In this document: positions 34,777 to 43,962 of the stretch, piece by piece
How the letters are laid out: the number at the start of each line of letters is the position of its first letter
Numbering within the stretch: position 1 is the first letter of the stretch
Source: an uncultured Thermofilaceae archaeon
Lineage (GTDB): Archaea; Thermoproteota; Thermoprotei; Thermofilales; Thermofilaceae
Assembly (NCBI GenBank): GCA_938036345.1
Contig: CALHPJ010000013.1
Location: 123,993 to 187,992, forward strand
Length of the DNA stretch: 64,000 bases
Direction of reading: 5' to 3'
The notes under the pieces: generated by a model
What the model saw: the letters and a program-made list of their open reading frames with translations, nothing else
Databases searched by the model: none
What the model was told of the DNA's origin: nothing
Made by a program: the position numbers and the translations under genes

Positions 34777-36702
34777 TCACCACGGCCATGTCCAAGCCGC
34801 CCTACCTATTAAGCCTAGTAGCGTGAAAATGGAGCTAGCTATAGCGTCGCCGAGCCACGCACCCGACACCAGCACGCCTCTGAAAGCCCCCCATTTAGCT
34901 GAACGCTCCTTTCCGAGTAGCTTAGGGATCATTACATTGCCGGCCAGCGAGGAGAGAAAGAGCACTATGGTGGTGGCGGGCTGGTAGCTTAAACCCATGA
35001 TCACACCCGAGATAGGCACCGCTAAGCGTAGGAAAACGTTCAGCGCTTCAAGGGTTGAGAAGATGACCAAAAAGAGCCCGAGTGCCGGTAGGATTATGCC
35101 GGGCTTTAAGGGCAGCAGCCCGGATGCCACGATGCAGTCGTAAACGGCGGTATCTCTCATCCCGACGGTAGCCGGGTAAGCCATGCTAGGTATGGGAGCG
35201 AGCCTCCACAGCGCATCCACTACGAATAAGTTGACGACCGTACCTATCAAGAACGCTATTACAATGACTTTGATTAGGTCGGTGGGCTTAGCCCCCACTA
35301 GCTGCGCTACCTTTACTGCTTGGGCCCCGCCGCCAGCCATGCTGCCCACAGTCGGCATCGGATACAGTATAGAGGTCACCTGGGTAGACGGGGAGATATT
35401 GCCGATTTGGGAGTATACGATGAACTGCCAAGTGTACGGCGGTATACCGAGGCTTGTGCCCGCCGTACCGGTCATGTAGGCGTTCGTTAAGGGTATAAGC
35501 AACCCTAAACCCATCCCGATTAGAGCTATGTAGTAAATGGGGATGCCTGGGAACAGCGCGCTGTACAGGAGAACAATCAACGCGGTGGCTGAGAGGAAAG
35601 CTCCTAGGAGAACCTTAAGGGAGGGGTAACCTCGGGCAGTCGCCGTGCCAGCCTTAGCCAGCGCGGCTAAAGCTCTCGCTATCTCCTTGCGGTATCTGAT
35701 GACTAGAGTTAAGGCTAGGGCGAGCTGGGCCCCGAGCTGGATGGGGGCCCAGATCCTTAAGGTCGATCTTTCGACAATTAACCAGTGGCTCATCCCCCTC
35801 TCGTACTCCCTAGCCCAGTCGGGAAAAATCGCTCTCAGAAGGGAGTTTGTTATAAATAACGAGTTCAGGAATATCCATATAATTACAGAAGACACTAAAG
35901 CCGCAGCGGCCACGTTGAACGGGATCATGAAACCCCAAAGGAAGACCCAGGGGTAGAAGTTCACTCCGAGCGCCGCGCCCGGCAAGTAGTCTGCTATCTG
36001 CTGGGAGAAGTCATAGAAGCCGATTGGAGGGGCTGGAAGGCCCACTATTGCCCCTATGCTCGGAAGGTAAATCATCGTGGCTAGGAAGAACATCAGCATA
36101 ACCGAGGGCAGGAAGCCCCTCAGCCATTCTGAGGGTCTATCGGCTATCATCGTGATGAACGTGGCATCCACCTGCGCCATCGGGTAGGGCAAGGCTTCGA
36201 CCTCCACGAAGAGGAAGGAGGAGAGCATTATCATTGAGAGTTCCGCTACGAGCCAGAGCGCCGTGAAGACAAGGGATATGACGAGCGGGTACAGCATGTC
36301 CGGGTGGAAAATGGTGCGCAGCTTGAACAGGGAGGAGCCTGTCGGAGGGGCGAACCACGTCGGTAGAAGCGATGAGACAGGCTCCCCTTCAATAGCGAAC
36401 GAGTTAGTGATCTCGCTCACCCGTAGGTACGCTCTGTAGAGAAGTGGGTACGCGTTAAAGTACACTGTCGAGTATGCCAACGCGTAAAAAAGAGCGTATA
36501 CCTCCCGTTTTGTAAGGTCCGCGCCTAGGTACCTGCTGATGTACACGAAAAGCAGCACTAAAGTGTAGGTTTGCAGAACGCCGAAGGCGCCGCCAGCCAG
36601 CGTTATGTACAGGTTGGATGGGACCAGCAGAGCCATTAGGAGGACGATTAGCAGTAGCGTCCTCCTAGTCAAGCCTGTATCCGGAAATCCAGCCATTTCC
36701 AT
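34777..36702 (-). CDS. OPT-like (oligopeptide transporter family) membrane protein
   Basis: A 641-residue polytopic membrane protein with about 14-16 hydrophobic segments. VEALPYPMAQVDATFI resembles the conserved region of OPT/YSL transporters, and the C-terminal GAWLGDAIASSIFTLLGL is similar to those families. Archaeal relatives import peptides or metal chelates; the actual substrate is unknown. The ATG is leaderless behind GGTATTAAAGC (about 36725-36735). It is the first gene of a two-gene operon with the M28-FtsX fusion, whose peptidase-like domain would suit a peptide-handling role (inference). Confidence 0.7.
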   Translation of the reverse strand: MEMAGFPDTGLTRRTLLLIVLLMALLVPSNLYITLAGGAFGVLQTYTLVLLFVYISRYLGADLTKREVYALFYALAYSTVYFNAYPLLYRAYLRVSEITNSFAIEGEPVSSLLPTWFAPPTGSSLFKLRTIFHPDMLYPLVISLVFTALWLVAELSMIMLSSFLFVEVEALPYPMAQVDATFITMIADRPSEWLRGFLPSVMLMFFLATMIYLPSIGAIVGLPAPPIGFYDFSQQIADYLPGAALGVNFYPWVFLWGFMIPFNVAAAALVSSVIIWIFLNSLFITNSLLRAIFPDWAREYERGMSHWLIVERSTLRIWAPIQLGAQLALALTLVIRYRKEIARALAALAKAGTATARGYPSLKVLLGAFLSATALIVLLYSALFPGIPIYYIALIGMGLGLLIPLTNAYMTGTAGTSLGIPPYTWQFIVYSQIGNISPSTQVTSILYPMPTVGSMAGGGAQAVKVAQLVGAKPTDLIKVIVIAFLIGTVVNLFVVDALWRLAPIPSMAYPATVGMRDTAVYDCIVASGLLPLKPGIILPALGLFLVIFSTLEALNVFLRLAVPISGVIMGLSYQPATTIVLFLSSLAGNVMIPKLLGKERSAKWGAFRGVLVSGAWLGDAIASSIFTLLGLIGRAAWTWPW

Positions 36703-36743
36703 CTAGTTTCCCTTTCTTAGCCTCTCGCTTTAATACCTTTTTT

Positions 36744-37385
36744 TCAGCGGTTAAATACCCTCTCCAGAACCGCTATAACCCTCGGGATCACGACTTCCGC
36801 CTGTTCGCTTGCATCGATCTCGACCAAGAGCCCCCTGCCTCTGTAGTAGCTTACGATCGGCTCAAACTGGGCTTTGAAAACTTCGAGCCTCCTCCTTATA
36901 ACCTCAGGTTTATCGTCGTCCCTCTGGTAAAGCTCGCCCCCGCACTTATCGCACACACCCGGAACCCTTGGGGGCATGTACTTTACGTGGTAGATCGCGC
37001 CGCAAACCCTGCAGATCCTCCTACCGCTGATCCGATCTATGATGACCTCCTCGGGCGCGACGAAGTTGAGCACTAAATCTATTTTAGTTATTCCGTCAAG
37101 CTCCTCAGCCTGCCTTATAGTTCTTGGGAAGCCATCCAAGATGAACCCGCGCCTGCAATCCTCCTGGCTTAGCCTCTCCCTAACTATTTCGATGATGAGC
37201 TCGTCGGGTACCAGAACGCCCCTATCCAGGTACTCTTTCACCCTCCTACCCAGCTCAGTACCCCTCTTTACCTCATCGCGCAGAATGTCGCCGGTAGATA
37301 TGTGCGGAATACCGTACCTTTGCGAAACGGCGGCCGCGTATGTCCCCTTACCTATGCCTGGGGGGCCTATGAAGACCAGGCGCAC
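36744..37385 (-). CDS. adk: Adenylate kinase with zinc-binding LID
   Basis: Interconverts 2 ADP with ATP and AMP. The 213-residue product has IGPPGIGKGT (P-loop), the NMP-binding region HISTGDILR, GFPRTIRQA, and a LID with CRVC (about residue 124) and CDKC (about 145) zinc ligands, followed by RRDDDKPEVIRRR-like KPEVIRRRL. A GTG at 37385 (VRLVFIGPPG) is the likely start: the TATA-like GGTTTATTC (about 37406-37414) is 25 bp upstream; an ATG at 37451 would add 22 residues not typical for Adk. Confidence 0.93.
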   Translation of the reverse strand: MRLVFIGPPGIGKGTYAAAVSQRYGIPHISTGDILRDEVKRGTELGRRVKEYLDRGVLVPDELIIEIVRERLSQEDCRRGFILDGFPRTIRQAEELDGITKIDLVLNFVAPEEVIIDRISGRRICRVCGAIYHVKYMPPRVPGVCDKCGGELYQRDDDKPEVIRRRLEVFKAQFEPIVSYYRGRGLLVEIDASEQAEVVIPRVIAVLERVFNR

Positions 37386-37557
37386 AAACCCCCTTGGAAT
37401 CGTGGGAATAAACCTTTGCCTTTGCGACTCCACTACGCTGCAGGTGGACACGCAGTGGGGATGCGCTGCTTCGATGCGGTTCGTGGGTAGGGTTATTCTC
37501 GATAAGCAGCCCGCGGAATGCGAGGTTCAGACCTTGGGAGGAGCGCATGCGCTACCG

Positions 37558-38403
37558 TTAAGCTTTTTCGATCCCCTTGGCCAGGAGGGCTTCCTCGACT
37601 ATTTTAACCGCGCTTTCGAGCTTTCTGCTAAGCTCCTCCGGCGCCCTAGCGAATACCGTTAGGGTGATCGCGCGGCCCTCCTTTGAGAAAACGTTTTGCT
37701 TCACCTGCGTGAAAATCCACGGGTTGCTCTTGGCGACCTCCTCCGCTATGAGGTCGAGCAGCTTGCGATCCCACGTTCTGGCCATTACGTTCACGGTCAC
37801 AGACAAGCTCACACCAAGCAGTCTCCTAACGTACGGGTCTACGTCGTCCTCGAACATGTCGCTTACCTCGGCTACACTGGTCGGTAGACAAACCACGATC
37901 TTATCGCCCTCCTCCAGGATTATCCCGGGGGCAAAGCCCCTGGGGTTGGGTATAACCCTGGCTTCATCTGGCAGCGTATACAGCACCTCGAACTCCCTAG
38001 GTACTCGAAACTCGCCGCCGGGGCCGCCCTGCTGCTCCCTGTAAGCCATGTAGTAGTGTTCTTCAACCAGCCTTCTGGCCTCATCGTTTCGCACCAATTT
38101 CCTACCCAACGCCGCTGCGACCCCCTCGAAGGCGGGTGCAAAGCCGGGCTCGACCCCGCCGGTTATCACTAAAACATCGTTTTCAAGCTCGGATCTCACG
38201 CACTCCTCAACTCCAGAGCCCGTTGCGGCGACTACGTGGAGCCCCGTCACCGTGTAGCCTATAGCCCTGAGCCTTCTCGCAACCCACGCCGCTGCCTCCT
38301 CCGAACCGACGATGCCGATCACCGCCGCCTTGGCCTCGTCACGAACCTGCCGCTTGAATATTTCCGGGAAAGCCCCCTCGGCGGAGTACTTCAAGGCAAC
38401 CAC
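37558..38403 (-). CDS. MoCF/CinA-type (molybdopterin-binding-like) domain protein
   Basis: A 281-residue soluble protein. DVLVITGGVEPGFAPAFEGVAAALG followed by IPNPRGFAPGI is the MoCF_biosynth motif shared by MoaB/MogA and the N-terminal part of CinA, where it binds molybdopterin or nucleotide substrates. The rest (about 175-280) is an alpha/beta domain with no pfam I can name. The stop lies about 170 bp upstream of adk. CinA-like pyrophosphatase or nicotinamide-type function is possible; pterin binding is inferred only from the motif. Confidence 0.65.
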   Translation of the reverse strand: MVALKYSAEGAFPEIFKRQVRDEAKAAVIGIVGSEEAAAWVARRLRAIGYTVTGLHVVAATGSGVEECVRSELENDVLVITGGVEPGFAPAFEGVAAALGRKLVRNDEARRLVEEHYYMAYREQQGGPGGEFRVPREFEVLYTLPDEARVIPNPRGFAPGIILEEGDKIVVCLPTSVAEVSDMFEDDVDPYVRRLLGVSLSVTVNVMARTWDRKLLDLIAEEVAKSNPWIFTQVKQNVFSKEGRAITLTVFARAPEELSRKLESAVKIVEEALLAKGIEKA

Positions 38404-38459
38404 CTTTAACTGCTCCAGTTCCCGCCCGAGCTAAAGTGTTTAAGCTTTCCCTAAGGGGG

Positions 38460-39170
38460 ATGGCGATGGCCGTAGTAGTGGTAGAGCATTTAGAGGAGGT
38501 TCTGACCCCGTGGGCATTCATGGAGTACAAGCACGCTGCCAGCCTCTCCAACGGCAACCTGATAGTGACAAACTTAAAGAATGAGAGCGAGCTCGCCTGC
38601 GTATCCTCGTTCGCTGGAGCGCACCGGGAGAGCATCGCGGACCTTGCGGCCGCCGACGAGCTCCTCGTGCTAGACCCCCAGGCTAGGGACCCGCTCTCGG
38701 CTGACGACCTGCAGAGCTTCAGGTACATAGTCGTGGGCGGGATAATGGGGGACTACCCCCCGAGGGGGAGAACTAGGAAAATGCTGACAGAGAGGTTGAA
38801 AGCCGAAGCCAGGCACCTGGGGCCCTGCCAGCTCAGCGTGGACGGTGCGGTCTATGTAGCGCTGAAAGTGGCGAGGGGCTCGGCGCTAGACGACGTGGAG
38901 GTTGCCCTCGAAGTCTCCCTTAAAACTGGCTCGTTCGAGGTGGTTTTACCTTACTGCTACCCGGTGGAGGAGAGGGGGGTGGTTTTCAGCCGCGAACTCG
39001 CAAAGTATATTTTAACGCTGCTAGAGGAGGACGAGGCTTACGCCGCACTATCCGGGAGGCCGCGCAGCATAGCCGACTACGACTGCCGGCTGGAACTCCC
39101 GGATGTGGAGTACGAAATCGTTGCCGGGAAAGTGGTGCGGTTGGGAATGCTCAGGCGGGGTAAGCACTAA
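38460..39170 (+). CDS. SPOUT-family methyltransferase (DUF431, SFM1-like)
   Basis: S-adenosylmethionine-dependent methyltransferase with a knotted SPOUT fold. The 236-residue product starts VVVVEHLEEVLTPWAFMEY and contains GGIMGDYPPRGRTRKML and RHLGPCQLSVDGAVYVA, the DUF431 family signatures. The yeast relative Sfm1 methylates a ribosomal protein arginine; archaeal target not known, RNA being another option. ATG at 38460 (or 38466) follows GTGTTTAAG (about 38436-38444) by about 22 bp. It precedes the Gfo/Idh gene with its own promoter. Confidence 0.85.
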   Translation: MAMAVVVVEHLEEVLTPWAFMEYKHAASLSNGNLIVTNLKNESELACVSSFAGAHRESIADLAAADELLVLDPQARDPLSADDLQSFRYIVVGGIMGDYPPRGRTRKMLTERLKAEARHLGPCQLSVDGAVYVALKVARGSALDDVEVALEVSLKTGSFEVVLPYCYPVEERGVVFSRELAKYILTLLEEDEAYAALSGRPRSIADYDCRLELPDVEYEIVAGKVVRLGMLRRGKH

Positions 39171-39172
39171 CA

Positions 39173-39180
39173 ATTATATA
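39173..39180 (+). promoter_or_regulatory. TATA box that fixes the Gfo/Idh start at 39202
   Basis: ATTATATA is 26 bp before the GTG at 39202 and just 3' of the SPOUT gene stop. The ORF is open upstream to 39103 but that part overlaps the SPOUT gene. Confidence 0.5.
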
Positions 39181-39201
39181 CCGTGCTGCGCTTGTATCCT
39201 C

Positions 39202-40287
39202 GTGAGGAAAGTAGGATTCGGGGTTATCGGCTGCGGAAACGTCGCCAACAACTACTACCTACCCTACATCGTTAGGCAGCACAGGTTGATCGCTGCCTGC
39301 GACGTTGTCCCTGAACGGGCGAGGCGGAGCGCGGAGCTGTGGAAGGCCGAACGCTGGTACAGCGACCCAGACGCGCTCCTCCGCGACCGGGGGGTGGAGG
39401 CTGTGGTGATTGCGACGAGCCACGACGCTCACGCGCCCCTAGCGATCAGGGCTGCTGAGGAGGGGAAGAACTTCATCGTACAGAAACCCATGGCCCTGTC
39501 CCTAGAGGACGCGGATGCCGTGGTTAGGAGCGTGGAAAAGAGCGGGGTTGTTGCGATAGCCGAGCCGTCGGACGCCTTGCTGCTGCCCGTGTTTAGAGCC
39601 CTGAAGGACGTGGTCCGCGAGCTGGGGCAGCACTGCTACTCCATCTGGCATACCGGCCACAGCGGGCCTACGTGGTCCGAGTGGTTTTTCAGGGAGGAGG
39701 CAGGTGGAGGCGCGCTCTACGATTTGGCGGTGTACGGCGTGGCCAGGGCGCACGCGGTGCTGGGTAAGCCCGCGCGTGTAACCGCGCTCGGCACGGTGAC
39801 CATTAAGCGCAGGTTCGTGCTGCAGCCCGAGGAGGCCACCGAGGCCATAAGTCGAGAAACTTACGGGAAAGGTGTCTACTACTTCCATAACTTGAAACCT
39901 AGCGTTCCAATCGAGCCAACCGCGCAAGACAACTTCGCCGGCCTGCTCGAGTACGGAGATGGCGGGTTGGCAATCATCCTAGGGAATTACACCACCTTCA
40001 CGCGGCTGCACATGCCGCCCATCCAGGTCTACTGCACCGGCGGCTCGGCGGTGGCTGACGCCTCGGTCCCGCTAATATCCGTGATCCGAGCTGGAAGCGT
40101 GAAATCCATCGGGAAGGAAGTGTTAGGCGAGCCCAGGCCCTACTACCACTGCTCGATCGACCACTTAGCCGAGTGCATGGAAAGAAGCGAGAAGCCGCTC
40201 CCATCGGTGGAGTGGGGGTATGAGGTCACAAAAACCCTGCTGGCCCTCGACTACTCAGCTAAAAAAGGTATCGCGGTGACCCTATAG
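39202..40287 (+). CDS. Gfo/Idh/MocA family NAD(P)-dependent sugar oxidoreductase, copy 1
   Basis: A 361-residue cytoplasmic oxidoreductase. The N-terminal Rossmann fold has GVIGCGNVANNYYLP and ACDVVPERA; VIATSHDAHAPLAI and the QKPMALSLEDA motif (the Lys-Pro pair binds nicotinamide and substrate) are typical. The C-terminal domain contains EEAGGGALYDLAVYG in place of the usual GGG..D.G.H, with tyrosine-containing AVYGVARAH. Its GTG start is leaderless. It converges with a second Gfo/Idh/MocA gene. Likely interconverts sugars such as inositol, fucose-related or glucose derivatives; substrate not decidable. Confidence 0.85.
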   Translation: MRKVGFGVIGCGNVANNYYLPYIVRQHRLIAACDVVPERARRSAELWKAERWYSDPDALLRDRGVEAVVIATSHDAHAPLAIRAAEEGKNFIVQKPMALSLEDADAVVRSVEKSGVVAIAEPSDALLLPVFRALKDVVRELGQHCYSIWHTGHSGPTWSEWFFREEAGGGALYDLAVYGVARAHAVLGKPARVTALGTVTIKRRFVLQPEEATEAISRETYGKGVYYFHNLKPSVPIEPTAQDNFAGLLEYGDGGLAIILGNYTTFTRLHMPPIQVYCTGGSAVADASVPLISVIRAGSVKSIGKEVLGEPRPYYHCSIDHLAECMERSEKPLPSVEWGYEVTKTLLALDYSAKKGIAVTL

Positions 40288-40298
40288 CTAGGCTGCGG

Positions 40299-41330
40299 CT
40301 AGAGGATCTCGCTTAGCCTGACAGGCCTGCCCTCGGCAGCCGACTTAAGAGCGGACTCGAGGGTGGCCTGAAGCACTACCATTTCGCTAGGCTTTGTCAC
40401 GGGCTCGACGCCCTTTTCAACCACCTCCTTGAAGTGGGCCGCTTCGACTGAGTAGGGGTCCTCCTCCGAGAACTTCAGCTGCTTATCGACCAGAACGCCT
40501 TCCCGGCTGTAAACCCTCGCTCCCGGGAACTCGAGGCCCGCTCTATCGCCTAGGATGAGGATGCCGAGCGCGTCGTTCGCGTGGCTTGCCCAGCTCACCT
40601 CGAGGTAAACGGTCGCCCCGCTCCTCATCCTTATGTAGGCGGCAGCGAAGTCCTCGACTTCGAACGGGCCTCCGGGAACGGGTTTACCCCACGTGCCGAG
40701 GCCGATACCCCTCGGCCCGAACTTAGCGTAAGTGGATGCGAAGACCTCGTGGGCTTCGAAGTCACCCATTAGCCACATCGTCAAGTCCAGCGCGTGGACC
40801 CCTATGTCGTAGAGCGGCCCCGATCCCGCCTCGGCCTTCCGGGTGAACCAGCTGCCGTAACCCGGGATGCCGGACCTCCTGAGGAGAGTCGCCCTCGCGT
40901 AGTATACCTCGCCTATGCCGACCTCGTCGACATATTTTTTCAAAGCCCTGCTGTCTCCGCGGAAGCGCATCGTTAAACCGATGAGGAGAGACCTCCCGTG
41001 CTTCCTAGCTGCATCGAACATCTCCGAAACCTCACGAGCCGACAGCGCCGGGGGTTTCTCGCAGAGGACATGTTTACCCTCCTTCAGCGCGTCAACCGTC
41101 ATGCGGCAGTGAAGGTTGTTCGGAGTTGCCACTACCACGGCGTCTAGATCGCCGCGCGCTATTAGGTCGCGGTAGTCCGTGTAAACGTGCTCTATTCCGA
41201 ACGCGTTCCTCACGTACCTGAGCTCCTTCTCATCGATGTCGCAAGCAGCCACCACCTCAGCGCCGACCGCCTTGAACTTCTGGATGTGGATCTTACCTAT
41301 CGACCCGCACCCTATAACGCCTACCCTCAT
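40299..41330 (-). CDS. Gfo/Idh/MocA family NAD(P)-dependent sugar oxidoreductase, copy 2
   Basis: A 343-residue cytoplasmic oxidoreductase. GVIGCGSIGKIHIQKF and AACDIDEKELR form the NAD-binding site; VVVATPNNLHCRMTVDALKEG and CEKPPALSAREV hold the catalytic Lys, and GPLYDIGVHALDLTMWLMG the substrate-side Asp/His. The ATG is leaderless behind TTTTTATAAC (about 41350-41360). Downstream of the GH29 gene on the same strand, with its own promoter. Probably acts in fucose or other sugar catabolism (inference from the neighbour). Confidence 0.9.
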   Translation of the reverse strand: MRVGVIGCGSIGKIHIQKFKAVGAEVVAACDIDEKELRYVRNAFGIEHVYTDYRDLIARGDLDAVVVATPNNLHCRMTVDALKEGKHVLCEKPPALSAREVSEMFDAARKHGRSLLIGLTMRFRGDSRALKKYVDEVGIGEVYYARATLLRRSGIPGYGSWFTRKAEAGSGPLYDIGVHALDLTMWLMGDFEAHEVFASTYAKFGPRGIGLGTWGKPVPGGPFEVEDFAAAYIRMRSGATVYLEVSWASHANDALGILILGDRAGLEFPGARVYSREGVLVDKQLKFSEEDPYSVEAAHFKEVVEKGVEPVTKPSEMVVLQATLESALKSAAEGRPVRLSEIL

Positions 41331-41387
41331 GTTACCGCCGGAGTTGAGTTATAAAAAAAGCCCGTTATTTAGGGTAGCGTCGCTTCT

Positions 41388-42560
41388 CTACCTGCCGGGC
41401 GTACGCGGCTCGCTGTCCAGCTCCAGTGCGATCACAGTATCGTAGGGATCCGGGGGGAGGGCTGGCAGCCCCTCGAGGTGCACGCGGCTCCCCTCCTGGA
41501 CGAATTTCACCTCCTTCCCCGTGGCCAAAAGGTAGGCTGACTTGACGGAGTTCCCAACCCTGGCGACAGTTATCCTCTTGCCGGGCCACCTCAGCGCGTG
41601 GACGAAGGCTGTACTGCCCTTCGCTGTAACTGGACCCACGGTCGTGGTGAAGGGGGCTCCTCGAGCCCCGTAGATCGACTCGCCGTTGCGCCTCATCCAG
41701 GCACCTACGTGTGACAGCAGCTCCACGGCCTCGGGGGGGAAGCTGCCATCGCCCCGGGGCCCCACGTTGAGGAGGAGATTCCCGCCCATGCTGACCACAG
41801 TCACCAAGGTTGAAATAACCTGGCGCGGCGTCTTCCAGTTCCTATCGCCCTCGAAGTATCCCCAGCTGTCGTTCGTCGTCATGCACGTTTCCCAAGCCCT
41901 CTGAGGGGGAGCCCACCACGGTACATGCTGCTCAGGAGTGTCGAAATCCCCCGGCAGCCCGGTTCTGTTGTTGACTATTATATGCGGCTGCAGCTTCCTG
42001 ACCTTGCTGAGGAGCTCCTCCGCCCTCCAATGCTCCGGCTTGTAGGGCCAGTTGCCGTCGAACCAGAGTACATCGATCCGCCCATAGCTACTGCACAGCT
42101 CCTCAACCTGCCCGTGCACGTACTCCAGGAACCTCTCCCACTCCTTGACGTCGTCGGGCCCCTTCCAGTACGCGTCCCACCTCCAATCGAGGAGGGAGTA
42201 GTAAATGCCGACTTTAAGCCCCTCCCTCCTGCACGCGTCTACGTACTCCCCGATCAGGTCCCTGCCTGCCGGGGTTCTCGTGGATTTGAAGTCGGAGTAC
42301 TTGGTATCGAAGAGGCTGAAGCCGTCGTGGTGGCGGGACGTCATCACCATGTACTTCATCCCGGCCTCCTTAGCGCACTCAGCCCACTCGTCGGGGGAGT
42401 AGCGCTCCGCCCTGAACATCGAAGCGTACTTCGCGTACTCCTCGCGGGGTATGTCCTCCAGGTACATAACCCACTCGGCTCTGCCCAGCAGGGAGTAGAG
42501 GCCCCAGTGGATAAACATGCCGAAGCGAGCTTCCACGAACCATTTCAGCCGTTCCTCCAC
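41388..42560 (-). CDS. Alpha-L-fucosidase, glycoside hydrolase family 29
   Basis: Retaining exo-glycosidase that removes alpha-linked L-fucose. The 390-residue product has the family start WFVEARFGMFIHWGLYS, then MVMTSRHHDGFSLFDTKYSDF (substrate-binding His pair) and IDVLWFDGNWP, which contains the nucleophile Asp; GGNLLLNVGPRGDGSFP is the conserved later block. No signal peptide, so cytoplasmic. GTG start lies about 26 bp after TTTTATACC. It is divergent from the GlcNAc-kinase-like gene, sharing a 99-bp control region, suggesting coordinated use of fucosylated or amino-sugar glycans. Confidence 0.92.
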   Translation of the reverse strand: MEERLKWFVEARFGMFIHWGLYSLLGRAEWVMYLEDIPREEYAKYASMFRAERYSPDEWAECAKEAGMKYMVMTSRHHDGFSLFDTKYSDFKSTRTPAGRDLIGEYVDACRREGLKVGIYYSLLDWRWDAYWKGPDDVKEWERFLEYVHGQVEELCSSYGRIDVLWFDGNWPYKPEHWRAEELLSKVRKLQPHIIVNNRTGLPGDFDTPEQHVPWWAPPQRAWETCMTTNDSWGYFEGDRNWKTPRQVISTLVTVVSMGGNLLLNVGPRGDGSFPPEAVELLSHVGAWMRRNGESIYGARGAPFTTTVGPVTAKGSTAFVHALRWPGKRITVARVGNSVKSAYLLATGKEVKFVQEGSRVHLEGLPALPPDPYDTVIALELDSEPRTPGR

Positions 42561-42659
42561 GCTTAGATGCCGGCGGTTTTGGTATAAAAGTGTGAGGGGC
42601 TGGCGTTACTACGCAGTGAGTTGCCAAACACTTAATAGTCAGGGCCGTGCCGTGAGCCT

Positions 42660-43640
42660 ATGGCTGAGGTAACTTTCGTTGGAGTGGATGGAGGGGCTAC
42701 GAAAACGTTGTCGGTTGCTGCCGACGCCGAGGGGAACATCATAGGCGTTGGAGAGGCGGGCCCCTCCAACTACCATATAGTGGGTTTGGATACCGCGGTT
42801 GAGAACATAAATGCCAGCATCAGGCTGGCCTTAGCGGGCGCCAAGCTGGGCGTAGCAGATGTAGTGGTCCTGGGGCTGGCTGGGATGGACACTTTGCACG
42901 ATTTCCGCTTCTTCGAGGAAAAAGCGGTGCCTAAAGTGGCCGGCAGGAGGGTCTACGTGAGGCACGACGCCGAAATCGCGCTAGTCGGGGCCACTGTGGG
43001 GCGCCCGGGGGTCATAGTTATCGCGGGAACTGGATCGGTAGCCGGTGCTAGGAACCGGAGGGGGGAGTACGCCAGGTGCGGGGGATGGGGGTACCTCGTG
43101 GGCGATGAGGGGAGCGCCTACTACATAGCCATCGAGGCCCTGCGGGCGGTTTTATGGGCTTTTGACGGCAGGGGCGAGCCCACGGCGCTGACAGGTGAAG
43201 TACTCAAGGCGCTTGGTATAGACTCCCCTGACGAGATCCTGAGGAAACTCTACCTGGAGGGTATGGGCACCAGCGATGTGGCTAAGCTAGCCCCCCTGGT
43301 TACCCGGCTGGCTGCGCAGGGGGATGGAGTGGCGGCGAGGATTGTCGAGCGCGCGGCTGAGCAGCTGGCCCTGCACGTGGTGGCGCTTGTTAAGAGGCTC
43401 GGGATGCTCGAGGAGCAGCCAATCAAGGTCGCGGTGGTGGGGGGCGTTTTCAAAGCGGGGAGAGTGGTACTGGAGCCCTTTGAAAAGAAGCTCAGGGAGC
43501 ACATTCAAGTTGAAATCATAAAGCCCGAATTCCCCCCGGCGGTGGGAGCCCTCATCCTCGCGTACACCCTAAGCAACGTGGAGGTTACGGAGAAGGTTGC
43601 GCAGAATTTGAAGCGGGGGGTAGAGAAATTCAAGCTTTGA
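42660..43640 (+). CDS. BadF/BadG-type sugar kinase (N-acetylglucosamine kinase-like)
   Basis: Actin-fold ATPase, 326 residues. FVGVDGGATKTLSVAADAEG is the phosphate-1 motif of N-acetylglucosamine kinases, GPSNYHIVG and LGLAGMDTL follow, and VIVIAGTGSVAGARN with CGGWGYLVGDEGSAYYI complete the substrate and phosphate-2 regions. No CxxC of Fe-S-type BadF activators is present, favouring a sugar kinase. The ATG is leaderless behind ACTTAATAG (about 42628). Divergent from the fucosidase gene. Confidence 0.85.
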   Translation: MAEVTFVGVDGGATKTLSVAADAEGNIIGVGEAGPSNYHIVGLDTAVENINASIRLALAGAKLGVADVVVLGLAGMDTLHDFRFFEEKAVPKVAGRRVYVRHDAEIALVGATVGRPGVIVIAGTGSVAGARNRRGEYARCGGWGYLVGDEGSAYYIAIEALRAVLWAFDGRGEPTALTGEVLKALGIDSPDEILRKLYLEGMGTSDVAKLAPLVTRLAAQGDGVAARIVERAAEQLALHVVALVKRLGMLEEQPIKVAVVGGVFKAGRVVLEPFEKKLREHIQVEIIKPEFPPAVGALILAYTLSNVEVTEKVAQNLKRGVEKFKL

Positions 43641-43656
43641 CGCCGCCGGCGATTCT

Positions 43657-43962
43657 TCAGACGTATTTGCCAAATACCGCTTCCTTACTTCGCCAAGTGA
43701 GGGGAGAGGGCAGCTCGACCTGCCTAGGCGGCTCGATACGGGCAAGCATGCGCGATAGCTTCCCGAGGTTCCCTGCACTGAGGTCTAATGATACGAAAAC
43801 TCGGCTTCCCTGACCCAGGACGAGCCTCGCCCTGCTACCCTTCACGGACACCTTGATGAAGAGCCCGCTCCTCTTGAAAGAGAAGGAGACCCTCCCCCTT
43901 CCCCTACCGATCAGTTCGCCGATCCTGCGGACGAGCCTCTCGAGGGGTTGCCCGGCCAACAC
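43657..43962 (-). CDS. Basic hypothetical protein; true start unresolved
   Basis: I do not recognise the family. From the first standard in-frame start (GTG at 43962) it is 101 residues, strand-rich and strongly basic (GRGRGRVSFSFKRSG, SVKGSRARLVLG), consistent with nucleic-acid binding (inference). The same frame stays open another 61 codons upstream, to a stop at 44146-44148, and reads like coding sequence (for example SKRATVFFVPVPSG), yet contains no ATG, GTG or TTG. See the finding about a possible frameshift. Ends 16 bp from the convergent kinase gene. Confidence 0.6.
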   Translation of the reverse strand: MLAGQPLERLVRRIGELIGRGRGRVSFSFKRSGLFIKVSVKGSRARLVLGQGSRVFVSLDLSAGNLGKLSRMLARIEPPRQVELPSPLTWRSKEAVFGKYV

